64,000 bases of DNA from the NCBI RefSeq assembly GCF_000203915.1, contig NC_008392.1, forward strand, positions 434,001 to 498,000, written 5' to 3'. This stretch comes from Burkholderia ambifaria AMMD. Lineage in GTDB: Bacteria; Pseudomonadota; Gammaproteobacteria; Burkholderiales; Burkholderiaceae. This document shows positions 46,218-55,445 of the stretch, one piece after another (position 1 is the stretch's first letter; each line of letters starts with the position of its first letter). The notes below the pieces were generated by a model. It searched no databases. It was not told where the DNA came from and saw only the letters and a list, made by a program, of their open reading frames with translations. The translations under genes and the position numbers were made by a program.

Positions 46218-46877
46218 ATGCAAGAGATCATCGACGGTTTTCTGAAATTTCAACGGGACATCATGCCCGCTCGCAGGGAGTTGTTCCGCAAGCTGGCCAC
46301 CAGCCAGACGCCGCGCACTCTTTTCATTTCCTGTTCCGATAGCCGCATGGTTCCCGAACTGGTCACTCAGCGCGAACCGGGCGATCTGTTCGTAATCCGC
46401 AACGCCGGCAACATCGTGCCTTCGTTCGGTCCCGAGCCGGGCGGTGTGTCGGCAACGGTCGAATATGCAGTCGCCGCGCTCGGCGTGACGGATGTGGTGA
46501 TCTGCGGCCACTCGGACTGCGGCGCGATGACGGCCGTCGCAACGTGCAAGTGCCTCGACCATATGCCCGCCGTCGCGAACTGGCTGCGCTACGCCGACTC
46601 GGCGAAGCTCGTCAACGAGGCGCGTGAACATGCAGGCGAGCGCGAGCGCGTCGACTCGATGGTGCGCGAGAACGTCATCGCACAGCTCGACAACCTCAAG
46701 ACCCATCCCTCCGTTGCACTGGGACTCGCGCAAGGCCGCCTCAATTTGCACGGATGGGTCTACGACATCGAATCCGGCTCGATCGACGCGCTCGACGCCG
46801 CGACTCGCCAGTTCGTGCCGCTCGCCGCGCATCCCGATGTCACCGCGACGCCCGCCGAGTGCGTGGCTGCGCTCTGA
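46218..46877 (+). CDS. cynT: Carbonic anhydrase of the cyn operon
   Basis: 219 aa, the same length as E. coli CynT, which it resembles over its whole length from memory ([12 protein letters not shown] start). It is a beta-class enzyme: zinc ligands in SCSDSR and in GHSDCGAM. It returns CO2 to bicarbonate so that cyanase has its co-substrate. ATG 46218 is preferred over 46206 because GGAG sits 6 nt before it and the homologue starts there. It is followed by cynS at 61 bp. Confidence 0.96.
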   Translation: MQEIIDGFLKFQRDIMPARRELFRKLATSQTPRTLFISCSDSRMVPELVTQREPGDLFVIRNAGNIVPSFGPEPGGVSATVEYAVAALGVTDVVICGHSDCGAMTAVATCKCLDHMPAVANWLRYADSAKLVNEAREHAGERERVDSMVRENVIAQLDNLKTHPSVALGLAQGRLNLHGWVYDIESGSIDALDAATRQFVPLAAHPDVTATPAECVAAL

Positions 46878-46938
46878 TTCCCGGCTCGTCACACCGACTG
46901 CCGATCTCACTAGGTTGATTCACTCAAGGAGCAACATC

Positions 46939-47409
46939 ATGACCCAATCGCAAGTCACACCGAACGCGCGCGAAGCTCTGACGGAAACGATCGTCGACGC
47001 GAAGGTGCGCAAGAACCTCACGTTCGAAGCCATCAACGAAGGCACGGGCCTGAGCCTCGCATACACGACAGCCGCGCTGCTCGGTCAGCATGCGCTGCCG
47101 GAGAAGGCGGCGAAGCTTGTCGCCGAACGCCTCGGGCTCGACGACGACGCCGTGCGCCTGCTGCAAACCATTCCGGTGCGCGGCAGCATTCCGGGTGGCG
47201 TGCCGACCGATCCGACCGTCTACCGCTTCTACGAAATGGTGCAGGTGTACGGTTCGACGTTGAAGGCGCTGGTTCACGAGAAATTCGGCGACGGCATCAT
47301 CAGCGCGATCAACTTCAAACTCGATATCCAGAAGGTTCCGGACCCGGAAGGCGGCGAGCGTGCCGTCATCACGCTCAACGGCAAGTATCTGCCAACCAAG
47401 CCGTTCTGA
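46939..47409 (+). CDS. cynS: Cyanase (cyanate hydratase)
   Basis: 156 aa. An N-terminal helical domain is followed by the conserved [20 protein letters not shown] stretch, holding the catalytic Arg and Glu; the catalytic Ser follows in IISAINFK. The enzyme turns cyanate plus bicarbonate into ammonia and CO2. ATG 46939 follows AAGGAG. Second gene of the cyn operon. Confidence 0.97.
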   Translation: MTQSQVTPNAREALTETIVDAKVRKNLTFEAINEGTGLSLAYTTAALLGQHALPEKAAKLVAERLGLDDDAVRLLQTIPVRGSIPGGVPTDPTVYRFYEMVQVYGSTLKALVHEKFGDGIISAINFKLDIQKVPDPEGGERAVITLNGKYLPTKPF

Positions 47410-47413
47410 ACCA

Positions 47414-47554
47414 ATGATGCGAAGACGAAAATTCTTACTGAGCACCGGTGCCGCGCTTGCTTCGGGCGGCCTTGCACTCTCGGGTTGCACGATGACGGGG
47501 CCGCGCTCCACGTCGAGCACCAACAACGCGCTGTACCCCACAAGGAGATCCGAA
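47414..47554 (+). other. In-frame signal-peptide-like leader before DUF1348 gene
   Basis: From ATG 47414, 47 codons in frame with the downstream DUF1348 gene read as a twin-arginine, lipoprotein-like leader (RRRKFLL, then a hydrophobic run to LALSGC). No DUF1348 protein needs one, and a strong ribosome site stands at its end. It could be a relic of another gene or a real alternative N-terminus giving a 206-aa exported form. Confidence 0.45.
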
Positions 47555-48034
47555 GTGACTTCACCCGCAGCAATTCGCCCGCCGCTTCCGCCGTTCACGC
47601 TGGAGACGGCCATCGAGAAAGTCCGTCTCGCGGAAGACGGCTGGAATTCGCGCGACGCCGCCAAGGTCGCGCTCGCCTATTCGCTCGACACGAAATGGCG
47701 CAATCGCGCAGAGTTCGCGAACAATCGAGCGGAAGCGCAGGCGTTCCTCGAGCGCAAGTGGAAGAAGGAGCACGAGTATCGTCTGATCAAGGAACTGTGG
47801 GCGTTCGGCGGCAATCGCATTGCCGTACGCTACGCCTACGAATGGCACGACGACTCGGGCAACTGGTTCCGCTCCTACGGCAACGAGAACTGGGAGTTCG
47901 GCGAGGATGGCCTTATGCAGCGCCGCTATGCGTGCATCAACGACATGCCGATCAAGGAATCCGAGCGCAAGTATCACTGGCCCCTGGGCCGTCGGCCGGA
48001 CGATCATCCGGGGCTGAGCGAGTTGGGGCTTTGA
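47555..48034 (+). CDS. DUF1348 (NTF2-like) protein, copy A
   Basis: 159 aa from GTG 47555, which has AAGGAG 7 nt upstream and gives the same length as copy B at 50545. The NTF2-like core has a [16 protein letters not shown] helix and [22 protein letters not shown] and WHDDSGNW strands. The family is of unknown function and is sometimes found beside oxidative-stress genes. Placed 145 bp after cynS, it may be cotranscribed with the cyn operon. Bases 47609-48009 are identical to the inverted copy B. Confidence 0.88.
   Translation: MTSPAAIRPPLPPFTLETAIEKVRLAEDGWNSRDAAKVALAYSLDTKWRNRAEFANNRAEAQAFLERKWKKEHEYRLIKELWAFGGNRIAVRYAYEWHDDSGNWFRSYGNENWEFGEDGLMQRRYACINDMPIKESERKYHWPLGRRPDDHPGLSELGL
47609..48009 (+). 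repeat. 401-bp inverted repeat, copy A
   Basis: By base-by-base reading, identical to the reverse complement of 50570-50970. Outside these limits the two DUF1348 genes still encode nearly the same protein but differ at most synonymous positions. Confidence 0.85.
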
Positions 48035-48254
48035 AGCCCGGATCGCTACAGCCGCGGTGAGCGATTAGCGCCCAACGATCTGGTTGCGAAGAACGACGGA
48101 TTGTTGGGCGTGTATTGAAGTTCACTGGTACTGCTAGTTTTGTCGGGCGGTGCGCGAATCTCGTCCGGTGATTCGGCTAGCAGAAACTATGAACCGCAAC
48201 ATCATTACAGTTAGTACTACCTAATTTATATCGAAACAAGGAAAGGGAAACATC

Positions 48255-48512
48255 ATGAACAAGAGCATCCGTCACATTTCTTACGTCCTGTCGGCACTCA
48301 CGCTGGCTGCTTCCACCACGACCGCGTTTGCTGCCTCTTCCGCAGAAGCGGCTGCACCGGGTTACCACTCCGCTGCACCGTTGATCCAGCGGAACGCGGC
48401 GCCGGAAGCCCAGCGCGCACTGACCCGCCGCGACGTGATCAACGAGCTGATCCAGGCCGAGCAGGACGGTACGCTGCAACGCCTGAACGATACGGTTTTC
48501 CACGGCTCGTGA
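48255..48512 (+). CDS. Small exported DUF4148-like protein
   Basis: 85 aa with a signal peptide (cleavage after TTAFAASS, about 26-28) and a C-terminal LTRRDVINELIQAEQDG helix matching the DUF4148 pattern common in Burkholderiales. Function unknown. ATG 48255 follows AAAGGG. It stands alone between the DUF1348 gene and the convergent LysR gene. Confidence 0.78.
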   Translation: MNKSIRHISYVLSALTLAASTTTAFAASSAEAAAPGYHSAAPLIQRNAAPEAQRALTRRDVINELIQAEQDGTLQRLNDTVFHGS

Positions 48513-48744
48513 CGCCAGACCAAGCGGCTGCGACGAAGCGAGTCGTACGCCGCCTCACAAAGGGCGAGTCGCCTCGATGTGTTTATGTCCGGCGGATCGT
48601 CAGTTGCAGCATCCAATGGTCAGCAAAAGCGGGCTTCCTGTCGATGATCTCGGCAAAACGCGCTGTTGCGGGCCAATCCCCTCGCGCGGCATCAGCTTCA
48701 AAGCAAGTTACTCAACTACGCAACGACGGCGATGTCGGTGGTGG

Positions 48745-49632
48745 TCACGTCGGCTTTCCAAACTGCTCAGTCAGCAGCTGTAAGAACGCCCTGCTTGCTG
48801 CAGTGCGATACGCACCCTTGCGCTCTAAGACGGCAGCCGTACGCGTTGGCAGAGGGGGATCGAGCGGCACGGGATGTAGGCCCTCTTGCACGCGTGCGAT
48901 GTGATCAGGGAGAACCGTCGCCAGCTGCCCGCGACGCACGATCTCGACGATTGCACCGACCGTATCCACTTCGATTGCGACAAGCGGTCGAATAGCGTGA
49001 CGCGCAAAATGCTCATCGATGAACCGGCGCGTCGCGAATGTGTCGTTCAGCAAGACCAGCGGCTCCTTGCCAAAGTCAGGCCCCGCGAGTGCCTTGCGGC
49101 GTGCGGCACGCGGGTGGTTGCGGCCTACCACCAGGCTCAGCGTTTCCGCGAAGAGGGGTTGGCTTTCGATGTCGACTGAAAAGGCCGGATGGAATGCGAC
49201 ACCGATATCAAGCCTGTCGTCTGCAAGCTGCGCCTCCATCTGATCCTGTGTGAGTTCGCGGATATCGATCCTGATGCCAGGATGCAGTTGGTGGAAGCCA
49301 TCGACGACCGGCCCGACCAAGGAAGCCGTAAAGGTCGGCGTTACTGCGAAACGCAGGCTGCCCCGACTCAATTCCGCCACGTCGTGTATCGCCCTCACCC
49401 CTGCGTCAAGGTCCTGTAGCGCGAGCTTGGCATAACGCATCCACGCTTCGCCCGCGTCGGTCAGGTGAACGGTTCTGCCGGAACGGTCGAACAGCAGTGT
49501 TCCCAGGGTGTCCTCGAGCTGCCGGATCTGCTGCGACAAGGTGGGCTGCGATACATGAAGCGCCTCGGCAGCGCGCGTGAAGTTCTTCTGTTCTGCTACT
49601 GCAAGGAAGTAACGGATATGACGTAGCAGCAC
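48745..49632 (-). CDS. LysR-type regulator, CynR-like
   Basis: 295 aa, full length: helix-turn-helix (NFTRAAEALHVSQPTLSQQIRQLE) and effector domain with LSRGSLRFAVTPTFTASLVGP. It is the closest relative in the window of the truncated cynR at 45805. GTG 49632 start. It could regulate cynTS in place of the broken copy, although it is 2.5 kb away and transcribed toward the operon. Confidence 0.88.
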   Translation of the reverse strand: MLLRHIRYFLAVAEQKNFTRAAEALHVSQPTLSQQIRQLEDTLGTLLFDRSGRTVHLTDAGEAWMRYAKLALQDLDAGVRAIHDVAELSRGSLRFAVTPTFTASLVGPVVDGFHQLHPGIRIDIRELTQDQMEAQLADDRLDIGVAFHPAFSVDIESQPLFAETLSLVVGRNHPRAARRKALAGPDFGKEPLVLLNDTFATRRFIDEHFARHAIRPLVAIEVDTVGAIVEIVRRGQLATVLPDHIARVQEGLHPVPLDPPLPTRTAAVLERKGAYRTAASRAFLQLLTEQFGKPT

Positions 49633-50544
49633 GGGAATTCCCTCACGTATTGGCTATCCCTATCGAATCTATCGCAAACCAGTCGTGGACGCTATTGAAA
49701 TTGCATCCATCCTTCATCCATCGAATCAAGGCACGCATCCAAGCCGATCTTGAGGGAGGTGGTCGATGGGTTGCGGATACGCTGAACCGGGCCGTTAGTA
49801 CGCTCGCGCTGAGGGAAATTATTTTGGTTCGTAGATCTTCGTTCGAGCGACCATCGTGTCCGCCTTTTCTGCTTGCCATCGACCTCCCGCTCTGTGTCGT
49901 GCGGTCGCGCGCACCTTCGACCGTTCGTTTGCTCGGCGGCGAAACGCCGGGCGATGCGTTGCCCGAGGCTTACAACAGTGTTGGTCAAAACCACAGTCGT
50001 ATGCCTGCCCGTTATCGTAGGTGGGTGACCGTGTCCGGCGTTTCAGGAGGCTGCTCCACTTGGACCGAAGACCCGAAAGTTGGAGATGGCATCAATGGAG
50101 AACGGACCAGCTTTCAGCTGATTCCACTTCTTTCGAGTTTGCACCCACTGCGCGTGCTTAAATTGTGCAGCGTTTGCTGCATCGTGAAGCGCCGGATATC
50201 CAAAGTCGTCGGCATACTCGCGAAGGGCTGCCTGTCGCTCACGCCAATTGCCGGTACCTTGGTTAGCAAACGCGATATGTTCGAGGCACATGTGAAGGAC
50301 CGTTGCCGCACAGCGTTCGCTCGATGAACGGTCTCTATATGACACAACACGATCAGCAAAGAGACGTGCGAAAAGCCCCGTTGGCCCTTTTGGGTCCACC
50401 CTTGGATTCGAGTGAGAGAGCGAGTGGGGTCTATGGATGCTCCGTCATACCAAACTTCGGGAGGCCGTCGTCGCAGAGACTGCCTCACCGTTGCCTTCGT
50501 TTCCCCGCGTACTTCCAATCGAAGCGATACGATCAGCCCAGCTA
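49633..50544. other. Region without a supported gene
   Basis: The left 60 bp resemble the cynR-cynT intergenic region at 46080-46140 (shared pieces such as GCAAACCAGTCGTGGAC versus CACAAACCCGTCTTGGAC), so this LysR once stood before a cyn-type operon. The rest holds only weak open frames; a minus-strand frame at 50043-50399 (RQAALREYADDFGYPALHD) might be a gene fragment but matches nothing I recognise. Confidence 0.5.
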
Positions 50545-51024
50545 TTAGAGGCCGAGCTCCGACAAGCCGGGATGATCGTCCGGCCGACGGCCCAGGGGCC
50601 AGTGATACTTGCGCTCGGATTCCTTGATCGGCATGTCGTTGATGCACGCATAGCGGCGCTGCATAAGGCCATCCTCGCCGAACTCCCAGTTCTCGTTGCC
50701 GTAGGAGCGGAACCAGTTGCCCGAGTCGTCGTGCCATTCGTAGGCGTAGCGTACGGCAATGCGATTGCCGCCGAACGCCCACAGTTCCTTGATCAGACGA
50801 TACTCGTGCTCCTTCTTCCACTTGCGCTCGAGGAACGCCTGCGCTTCCGCTCGATTGTTCGCGAACTCTGCGCGATTGCGCCATTTCGTGTCGAGCGAAT
50901 AGGCGAGCGCGACCTTGGCGGCGTCGCGCGAATTCCAGCCGTCTTCCGCGAGACGGACTTTCTCGATGGCGGATTCGCGTGTGAAAGGAGGAAGCGGCGG
51001 ACGGAGTTCAGTGCTGGTCGACAT
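50545..51024 (-). CDS. DUF1348 (NTF2-like) protein, copy B
   Basis: 159 aa, differing from copy A only in the first 20 residues or so ([18 protein letters not shown]). ATG 51024 follows GAGG. The inner 401 bp are identical to copy A, in inverted orientation. It is 126 bp downstream of the small gene at 51151-51399 on the same strand and might form a unit with it under the TetR at 51564. Confidence 0.9.
   Translation of the reverse strand: MSTSTELRPPLPPFTRESAIEKVRLAEDGWNSRDAAKVALAYSLDTKWRNRAEFANNRAEAQAFLERKWKKEHEYRLIKELWAFGGNRIAVRYAYEWHDDSGNWFRSYGNENWEFGEDGLMQRRYACINDMPIKESERKYHWPLGRRPDDHPGLSELGL
50570..50970 (-). repeat. 401-bp inverted repeat, copy B
   Basis: Partner of 47609-48009, same length, no mismatch found by eye. 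It covers codons about 19-151 of the DUF1348 gene. Confidence 0.85.
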
Positions 51025-51150
51025 GGTGTTACCTCAGTGGCTGGTGGATGAAGACCCGATACCGGGCCGAAGGGTGGATAAGAGCAGTGCTGCGTGTTCT
51101 CGATCGCTTAGTCTGGCGATTAGCCTGTGTGCAGGGCGGACTTCGCTCGC

Positions 51151-51399
51151 TTACACCGCGAAGGTGATGTAACCGCCCGAGTGCGTCATGATGTGCGCCC
51201 AACGCACGGCCGCGTACAGCCCCTCGGCGCATGCAAAGTCGCTGCCGTCAATCGCGACGACCCACTGGTCTTCTTTGAGGCGAAGCGCGAGTCGTTGGTT
51301 GTCGACCAGGTCGCTGTACCAGCGCCATGTGGCCGGATTCGACTTATCGGCCTGCAGAGCCTGATGAAGGGCAGTGACTTCGCAATCTGAGGGGCACAT
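51151..51399 (-). CDS. Small protein of unknown function
   Basis: 82 aa, cytoplasmic by appearance (NPATWRWYSDLVDNQRLALRLKEDQW, then VAIDGSDFACAEGLYAAVRWAH). ATG 51399 has AAGGAG 6 nt upstream, good support for translation. It is divergent from the TetR gene, with three palindromic operators between them, so it is likely the first gene of the repressed unit. Confidence 0.72.
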   Translation of the reverse strand: MCPSDCEVTALHQALQADKSNPATWRWYSDLVDNQRLALRLKEDQWVVAIDGSDFACAEGLYAAVRWAHIMTHSGGYITFAV

Positions 51400-51434
51400 G
51401 ACAGTCTCCTTGACGTACCGACCTTGAATGATTG

Positions 51435-51524
51435 AGACAGGTCTGTCTCAATATTGGTGTAGACAGGTCTGTCTGTCAAGAAATTTCTGTGTCTCTCGGC
51501 GCCTGTGCAGAGACAGGTCTGTCT
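51435..51524. promoter_or_regulatory. Three TetR operators (AGACAG-GT-CTGTCT)
   Basis: The palindrome AGACAGGTCTGTCT occurs exactly at 51435-51448, 51461-51474 and 51511-51524, all between the divergent small gene (start 51399) and tetR (start 51564). The spacing of 26 and 50 bp start to start suggests several bound dimers. Confidence 0.8.
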
Positions 51525-51563
51525 GCCATAATGGAGGCATGATTTGGCAAACAAGGGGCCGAA

Positions 51564-52151
51564 ATGTCACAACCCTCCGCACGCGACCGGATATTGGAAA
51601 CCGCGGCGCGCCTGTTCTATCAGGACGGGTTCCGTGCCACGGGCATCGACAAGATCATCGCCGAGTCAGGCGTCGCAAAAATGTCGCTTTACCGGCACTT
51701 CGCCTCCAAGAGCGAACTTATTGCAGCGTTCCTGGACCGTCGTCATGAGTTCTGGATGCGCTGGTTTGTCGACGAGGTGGAGGCTCGTTTTGCTCAGCGT
51801 GCCGAGTTGTCCGTCGTCGCGGAAGCCCTAGGTGAATGGTTCGCGCAGGAAGACTTCCGTGGTTGCGCCTTTATCAATGTGGTCGCCGAAGCTGGATCGA
51901 CGGGAGACCCAGGGCACCTTCAGCAGGCCGTATCCCATAAGCACGCGCTTGAGCAGTACATTTCTGAACTCGCTGGCCGCCTCGGGCTCCAGTCGCCTGC
52001 TACCGTCGCCGCAGACGCGATGATCTGCGTGGAAGGCATGATTGTGCGCTATCAGGTGACACATGATTCGACAGTGGTGGATTCGGGCAAGCGTGTACTG
52101 GCGAGAATCGAAGAAGGCGCGTCGACAAGGCGAAGGTCTAAAGCTGCCTGA
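51564..52151 (+). CDS. TetR-family repressor
   Basis: 195 aa: N-terminal helix-turn-helix (FRATGIDKIIAESGVAKMSLYRHFASKSEL) and a ligand-binding helical domain with a Cys in FRGCAFINVVAEAG. Probably autoregulated through the three palindromes just upstream and controlling the divergent small gene and DUF1348 copy B. Ligand unknown. Confidence 0.92.
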   Translation: MSQPSARDRILETAARLFYQDGFRATGIDKIIAESGVAKMSLYRHFASKSELIAAFLDRRHEFWMRWFVDEVEARFAQRAELSVVAEALGEWFAQEDFRGCAFINVVAEAGSTGDPGHLQQAVSHKHALEQYISELAGRLGLQSPATVAADAMICVEGMIVRYQVTHDSTVVDSGKRVLARIEEGASTRRRSKAA

Positions 52152-52706
52152 CGGGGCCATTTCTGCGTGGACGCCAATACCCATGTCGAGTTTCATGGAC
52201 GCATAGGCCTCTCATCCAAGTAACAGCTCTTCCAGTTGTACAGAGGCACCCCGTCGTCGTCCAGCGTTCGCGCCACCCGCCTGTGCACTTGCTTCCCGTG
52301 TGCGCAATTCGGACGCCAATGAAGCAGGTCGGCCGACCCTCTCCATCGGCGTTCAATCGCTCGCACACAAAGCGAAGGCTTGGTACAGAGCAAGGCCGTC
52401 TGCGGTCGTAACGAGAGCCATCGGGACGTTGAATTTCAGCATCGACAATCCGGACTCCTGCCCTTTTGGCGCAGTCCAACCTTGAGGCGAGACGTAGTCC
52501 TCGGGATTCGCCATGCTCGTGAGGACTTGCACGTTGTATTCCGCAGCAGTGTCCTGATCGGTGGCGCTCGATCGAATCACGCTAACGGACAGATACGGTG
52601 TCGCATTTCGACGCACCTGTCGCCCCGCTCCCCATGCGGAAGCGGCGGACCCAAGCCCGCCGCTTCGCCGTTCGCATTCGAACCCGTTCGAATGCCGCCC
52701 GCAGCC
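52152..52706. other. Region without a supported gene
   Basis: 555 bp between tetR and the alpha/beta hydrolase stop. Minus-strand frames at 52353-52616 and 52138-52479 are open but have no ribosome site and no recognisable domain. The lower GC and broken frames look like gene debris. Confidence 0.45.
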
Positions 52707-53741
52707 CTACTTCAGCCGCGTCGCGATTTCGTTGGCCATCGCCTTCATCGCCGCCTTGGTCGGCGCGTCCTCGGCCAGTGCGTTCAGCAAACCGAAATCG
52801 TGAATCGTGCCGTCATATCGCGTGGTCGTCGCATCGACGCCGGCTGCGTCGAGCTTGCGGCCGTACGCTTCGCCTTCGTCGCGCAGCACGTCGAACTGCG
52901 CGACCTGGATCAGCGCGGGCGGCAATCCCTTCAACTGCGCGGTGCTCGCACGCAGCGGCGACGCGTAGATCTCGTTGCGTTGCGCTTCGTTCTTCGTATA
53001 GGCGTCCCAGAACCACTTCATCATCGGCCGGGTCAGGAAGTGCCCCTGCTGATACGCGTTGTACGAACCGGTATTGAAGTCGTGGTCCGTCACGGGCCAC
53101 AACAGGCCCTGGAAGCGGATCGCCGGGCCGCCCTTGTCCTTCGCCATCAGCGCCACGACAGCCGCCATGTTCCCGCCGACGCTATTGCCGACCACCGCGA
53201 GGCGGCTGCCGTCGACACCGATTTCCGCGCCGTGCGCGGCGACCCACTTCGTCGCCGCATACGCCTGGTTGATCGCGACTGGGTAATGCGCTTCCGGCGA
53301 CGGCGTGTAGTTCACGAACACCGCGACGGCGCCCGATTGCACCACCAGATCGCGCACCAGGCGCTCATGCGTCGGGAAGTCGCCGAGAATCCAGCCGCCC
53401 CCGTGGAAAAACATGAACACCGGCGGCGTGCCCGCCGTGCCCCGCGGGCGCACGATCGTGATCGGCACCGACAGGCCGTCCTGCTCGATCGTGCGGTTCG
53501 ATACGTCGATGCCGGACAGGTCGACCTTCGCGCCGCGCTGGGCATCGACCAGCACCTGACGCGCCTTCGCGGAACTCAGCGTTTCGAGGCCCGGCCCCTT
53601 CTGGCCGTTCAGCACGGCGAGGAACCCGCTGGTCGCCGTATCGGGGCGGACGCCGTCGGTGCCGGCGGCAAAGGCGACGGGGGCGGTGAACACCGCGGCC
53701 GCAACGGCAGCGGCGATCAGCAGCGGCTTGACGATCTTCAT
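52707..53741 (-). CDS. Exported alpha/beta hydrolase, HSL family
   Basis: 344 aa with a signal peptide ending near VAFAAG (about 25). The oxyanion motif is HGGGW and the nucleophile is in GNSVGGN. Asp is in the QFDVLRDEG region and His in IHDFGLL near the C-terminus: the hormone-sensitive-lipase esterase class. ATG 53741 follows AAGGAG. It lies 67 bp after ohr on the same strand, so the two probably form one transcript controlled by the TetR at 54460. Confidence 0.92.
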   Translation of the reverse strand: MKIVKPLLIAAAVAAAVFTAPVAFAAGTDGVRPDTATSGFLAVLNGQKGPGLETLSSAKARQVLVDAQRGAKVDLSGIDVSNRTIEQDGLSVPITIVRPRGTAGTPPVFMFFHGGGWILGDFPTHERLVRDLVVQSGAVAVFVNYTPSPEAHYPVAINQAYAATKWVAAHGAEIGVDGSRLAVVGNSVGGNMAAVVALMAKDKGGPAIRFQGLLWPVTDHDFNTGSYNAYQQGHFLTRPMMKWFWDAYTKNEAQRNEIYASPLRASTAQLKGLPPALIQVAQFDVLRDEGEAYGRKLDAAGVDATTTRYDGTIHDFGLLNALAEDAPTKAAMKAMANEIATRLK

Positions 53742-53808
53742 GATGAGACTCCTTGGTTCAACCGGTGAATGCAATGAATGGCGATGGATTCGTTCGCAGT
53801 ACGTGCGA

Positions 53809-54234
53809 TCAGACGAGCGTCAGCGTGACGTCGATGTTGCCGCGCGTCGCGTTCGAGTACGGGCAGACGATGTGCGCGCGATCGATCAGCGTTTGCGCGG
53901 TTTCACGGTCGAGGCCCGGCAGCGAGATCTTCAGTTCGACTTCGATGCCGAAGCCGTTCGGGATCGCGCCGATGCCGACGCTGCCTTCGATCGCGGCATC
54001 CGCGGGGATCGCGATCTTGTCGCGGGCCGCGACGAACTTCATCGCACCGATGAAGCACGCGCTGTAGCCGGCCGCGAAAAGTTGTTCGGGGTTCGCGCCG
54101 ACGCCGCCCGCGCCGCCGAGTTCGCGCGGCGTGGTCAACTTCAGGTCGAGACCGCTTTCGGGCACCGTGGCACGGCCGTCACGGCCGCCGGTGGCTTTTG
54201 CATGAGCGCGGTACAGAACTTTTTCGATCGACAT
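53809..54234 (-). CDS. ohr: Organic hydroperoxide resistance protein
   Basis: 141 aa Ohr/OsmC-fold peroxidase. The two catalytic Cys lie in YSACFIGAM and VCPYSN. It reduces organic hydroperoxides using lipoylated partners. ATG 54234 follows AAGGAG. Two TetR-type operators sit in the 225 bp upstream; ohr genes are more often controlled by the MarR-type OhrR, which is not seen here. Confidence 0.94.
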   Translation of the reverse strand: MSIEKVLYRAHAKATGGRDGRATVPESGLDLKLTTPRELGGAGGVGANPEQLFAAGYSACFIGAMKFVAARDKIAIPADAAIEGSVGIGAIPNGFGIEVELKISLPGLDRETAQTLIDRAHIVCPYSNATRGNIDVTLTLV

Positions 54235-54324
54235 GACAGACTCCTTTTCAATGATGAGTGAGTGAAACAGCCTTCCAACCGGGGATCGCGCGCCGACGGC
54301 TTGGCGGCCGGCATCGCGCTTGTT

Positions 54325-54340
54325 TATCTACCCATAGATA
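54325..54340. promoter_or_regulatory. TetR operator, TATCTA-N4-TAGATA
   Basis: Perfect inverted repeat about 90 bp upstream of the ohr start. A degenerate second copy (TATTTA-N4-AAGATA) is at 54392-54407. The same perfect repeat stands before tetR at 55038. Confidence 0.75.
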
Positions 54341-54459
54341 GACAGATGTCCCTAAAAAATGCGGATGATTGAATTCATCCGCCCGCCAATCTATTTACCA
54401 CAAGATAGATAGCAAACCCCGCAAAAGGCGGCGAACCGCCTGACTACCCGCCCCGTGCG

Positions 54460-55026
54460 TCACGACCGGGCTTTCCAGACGCCCTCGACATCCTCGAGAC
54501 GCGCCCGCGTATGAAACAGCCGGCTGGCCAGCACGCTCCCCTGAAACGCCGCATACAACGTGCGTGCCGCCGTTTCCGGCTTGCCGCTGAACTGCAGCGT
54601 GCGTTCCTTCGCGCCCTGCGCCAGCAACTCGGCGAGCCACTTCTCGTTGGCCTTGAAGAAGGCCTGAACCGCCTGCCGCACGCTTTCCGGCAACGATTCG
54701 ATGTCCGCCGCGAGCATGCCGCACAGACAGATCTGGTTGCCATCGCCGAGCGTTCTGCCGAACAGCTTCGTGTAGAGGCTGAGCTTGACGTCGGCCGGCA
54801 ACGCCGAATCGATCGCGCGCATCGCTGCAAGCACTTCGTCGCTATACGCCGCCACCGCTTCCAGCACGAGATCGTCTTTCGACGGGAAGTAGTAGTGGAT
54901 GCTCGACGTCTTCACGCCTACCAGATCGGACAGGTCTCGATAGCTGAAGCCGTTGTAGCCGCGCAGCATCATCAGCGTGATCGCGTGGTCGAGAATCTGT
55001 TCGCGGACGGTCGATTTCGTTTCCAT
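54460..55026 (-). CDS. TetR-family repressor of the ohr operon
   Basis: 188 aa: N-terminal helix-turn-helix (GFSYRDLSDLVGVKTSSIHYYFPSKDDL) and a C-terminal domain with CLCGML, whose two Cys could sense peroxide or electrophiles (inference). It is upstream of ohr and the esterase on the same strand, with matching operators before itself and before ohr. Confidence 0.92.
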   Translation of the reverse strand: METKSTVREQILDHAITLMMLRGYNGFSYRDLSDLVGVKTSSIHYYFPSKDDLVLEAVAAYSDEVLAAMRAIDSALPADVKLSLYTKLFGRTLGDGNQICLCGMLAADIESLPESVRQAVQAFFKANEKWLAELLAQGAKERTLQFSGKPETAARTLYAAFQGSVLASRLFHTRARLEDVEGVWKARS

Positions 55027-55037
55027 GGATCGAACTT

Positions 55038-55053
55038 TATCTACTCATAGATA
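55038..55053. promoter_or_regulatory. TetR operator before tetR
   Basis: Perfect TATCTA-N4-TAGATA starting 12 bp upstream of the tetR start codon, identical in both arms to the site at 54325. Supports autorepression. Confidence 0.75.
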
Positions 55054-55090
55054 GATAGTCAAGATCTTTTTTATTGGGGGCGATGAAAGG

Positions 55091-55260
55091 TGACCTCGCC
55101 CCCAAAAGTCGGACACTGATCCAGCCTTTGGGGTGTTTTTCATGAGTACGAGGAGCGGTTTCGCCTGCAGGTAGTTCAGGAGTATCTGGGAGGAGAGGCG
55201 AGCCCACGCATGCTCGCAGCTCGTCACGGGGGGTTGGACGCACGGTCATCCGGCGCTGGT
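55091..55260 (+). mobile_element. IS3-family remnant (left end and orfA start)
   Basis: The left end reads TGACCTCGCCCCCAAAAG, like IS3-family termini. From 55141 a frame encodes YEERFRLQVVQEYLGG and MLAARHG, the start of an orfA transposase. The frame then shifts (a RRWW segment continues in another frame) and is lost. Inactive. Confidence 0.65.
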
Positions 55261-55445
55261 GGCACAAGTGTGGTTGCAAATCCGGGGCGGACCATAGATG
55301 TGCTTCGCTCTACGCGTCCGCTGCCGGCCGTATCGAATGCTCAAAGGAGGATTGGCCGTGGCATCGCCGGGCGGCTTGGTTCATGCCGCCGGGCAGCCCG
55401 GCCATCGCGGCGTGCTCTCCTTTATGGAAGGCCGCGGTCAGGCCG

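Noticed and set aside
49650..50327. Plus-strand open frame of 225 codons after the CynR-like gene
   Set aside because: It starts inside a promoter region shared with the cynR-cynT spacer, has no ribosome site and no recognisable domain.
52138..52616. Overlapping minus-strand frames before the alpha/beta hydrolase
   Set aside because: No ribosome site, no domain, and neither frame extends far; more likely gene debris.
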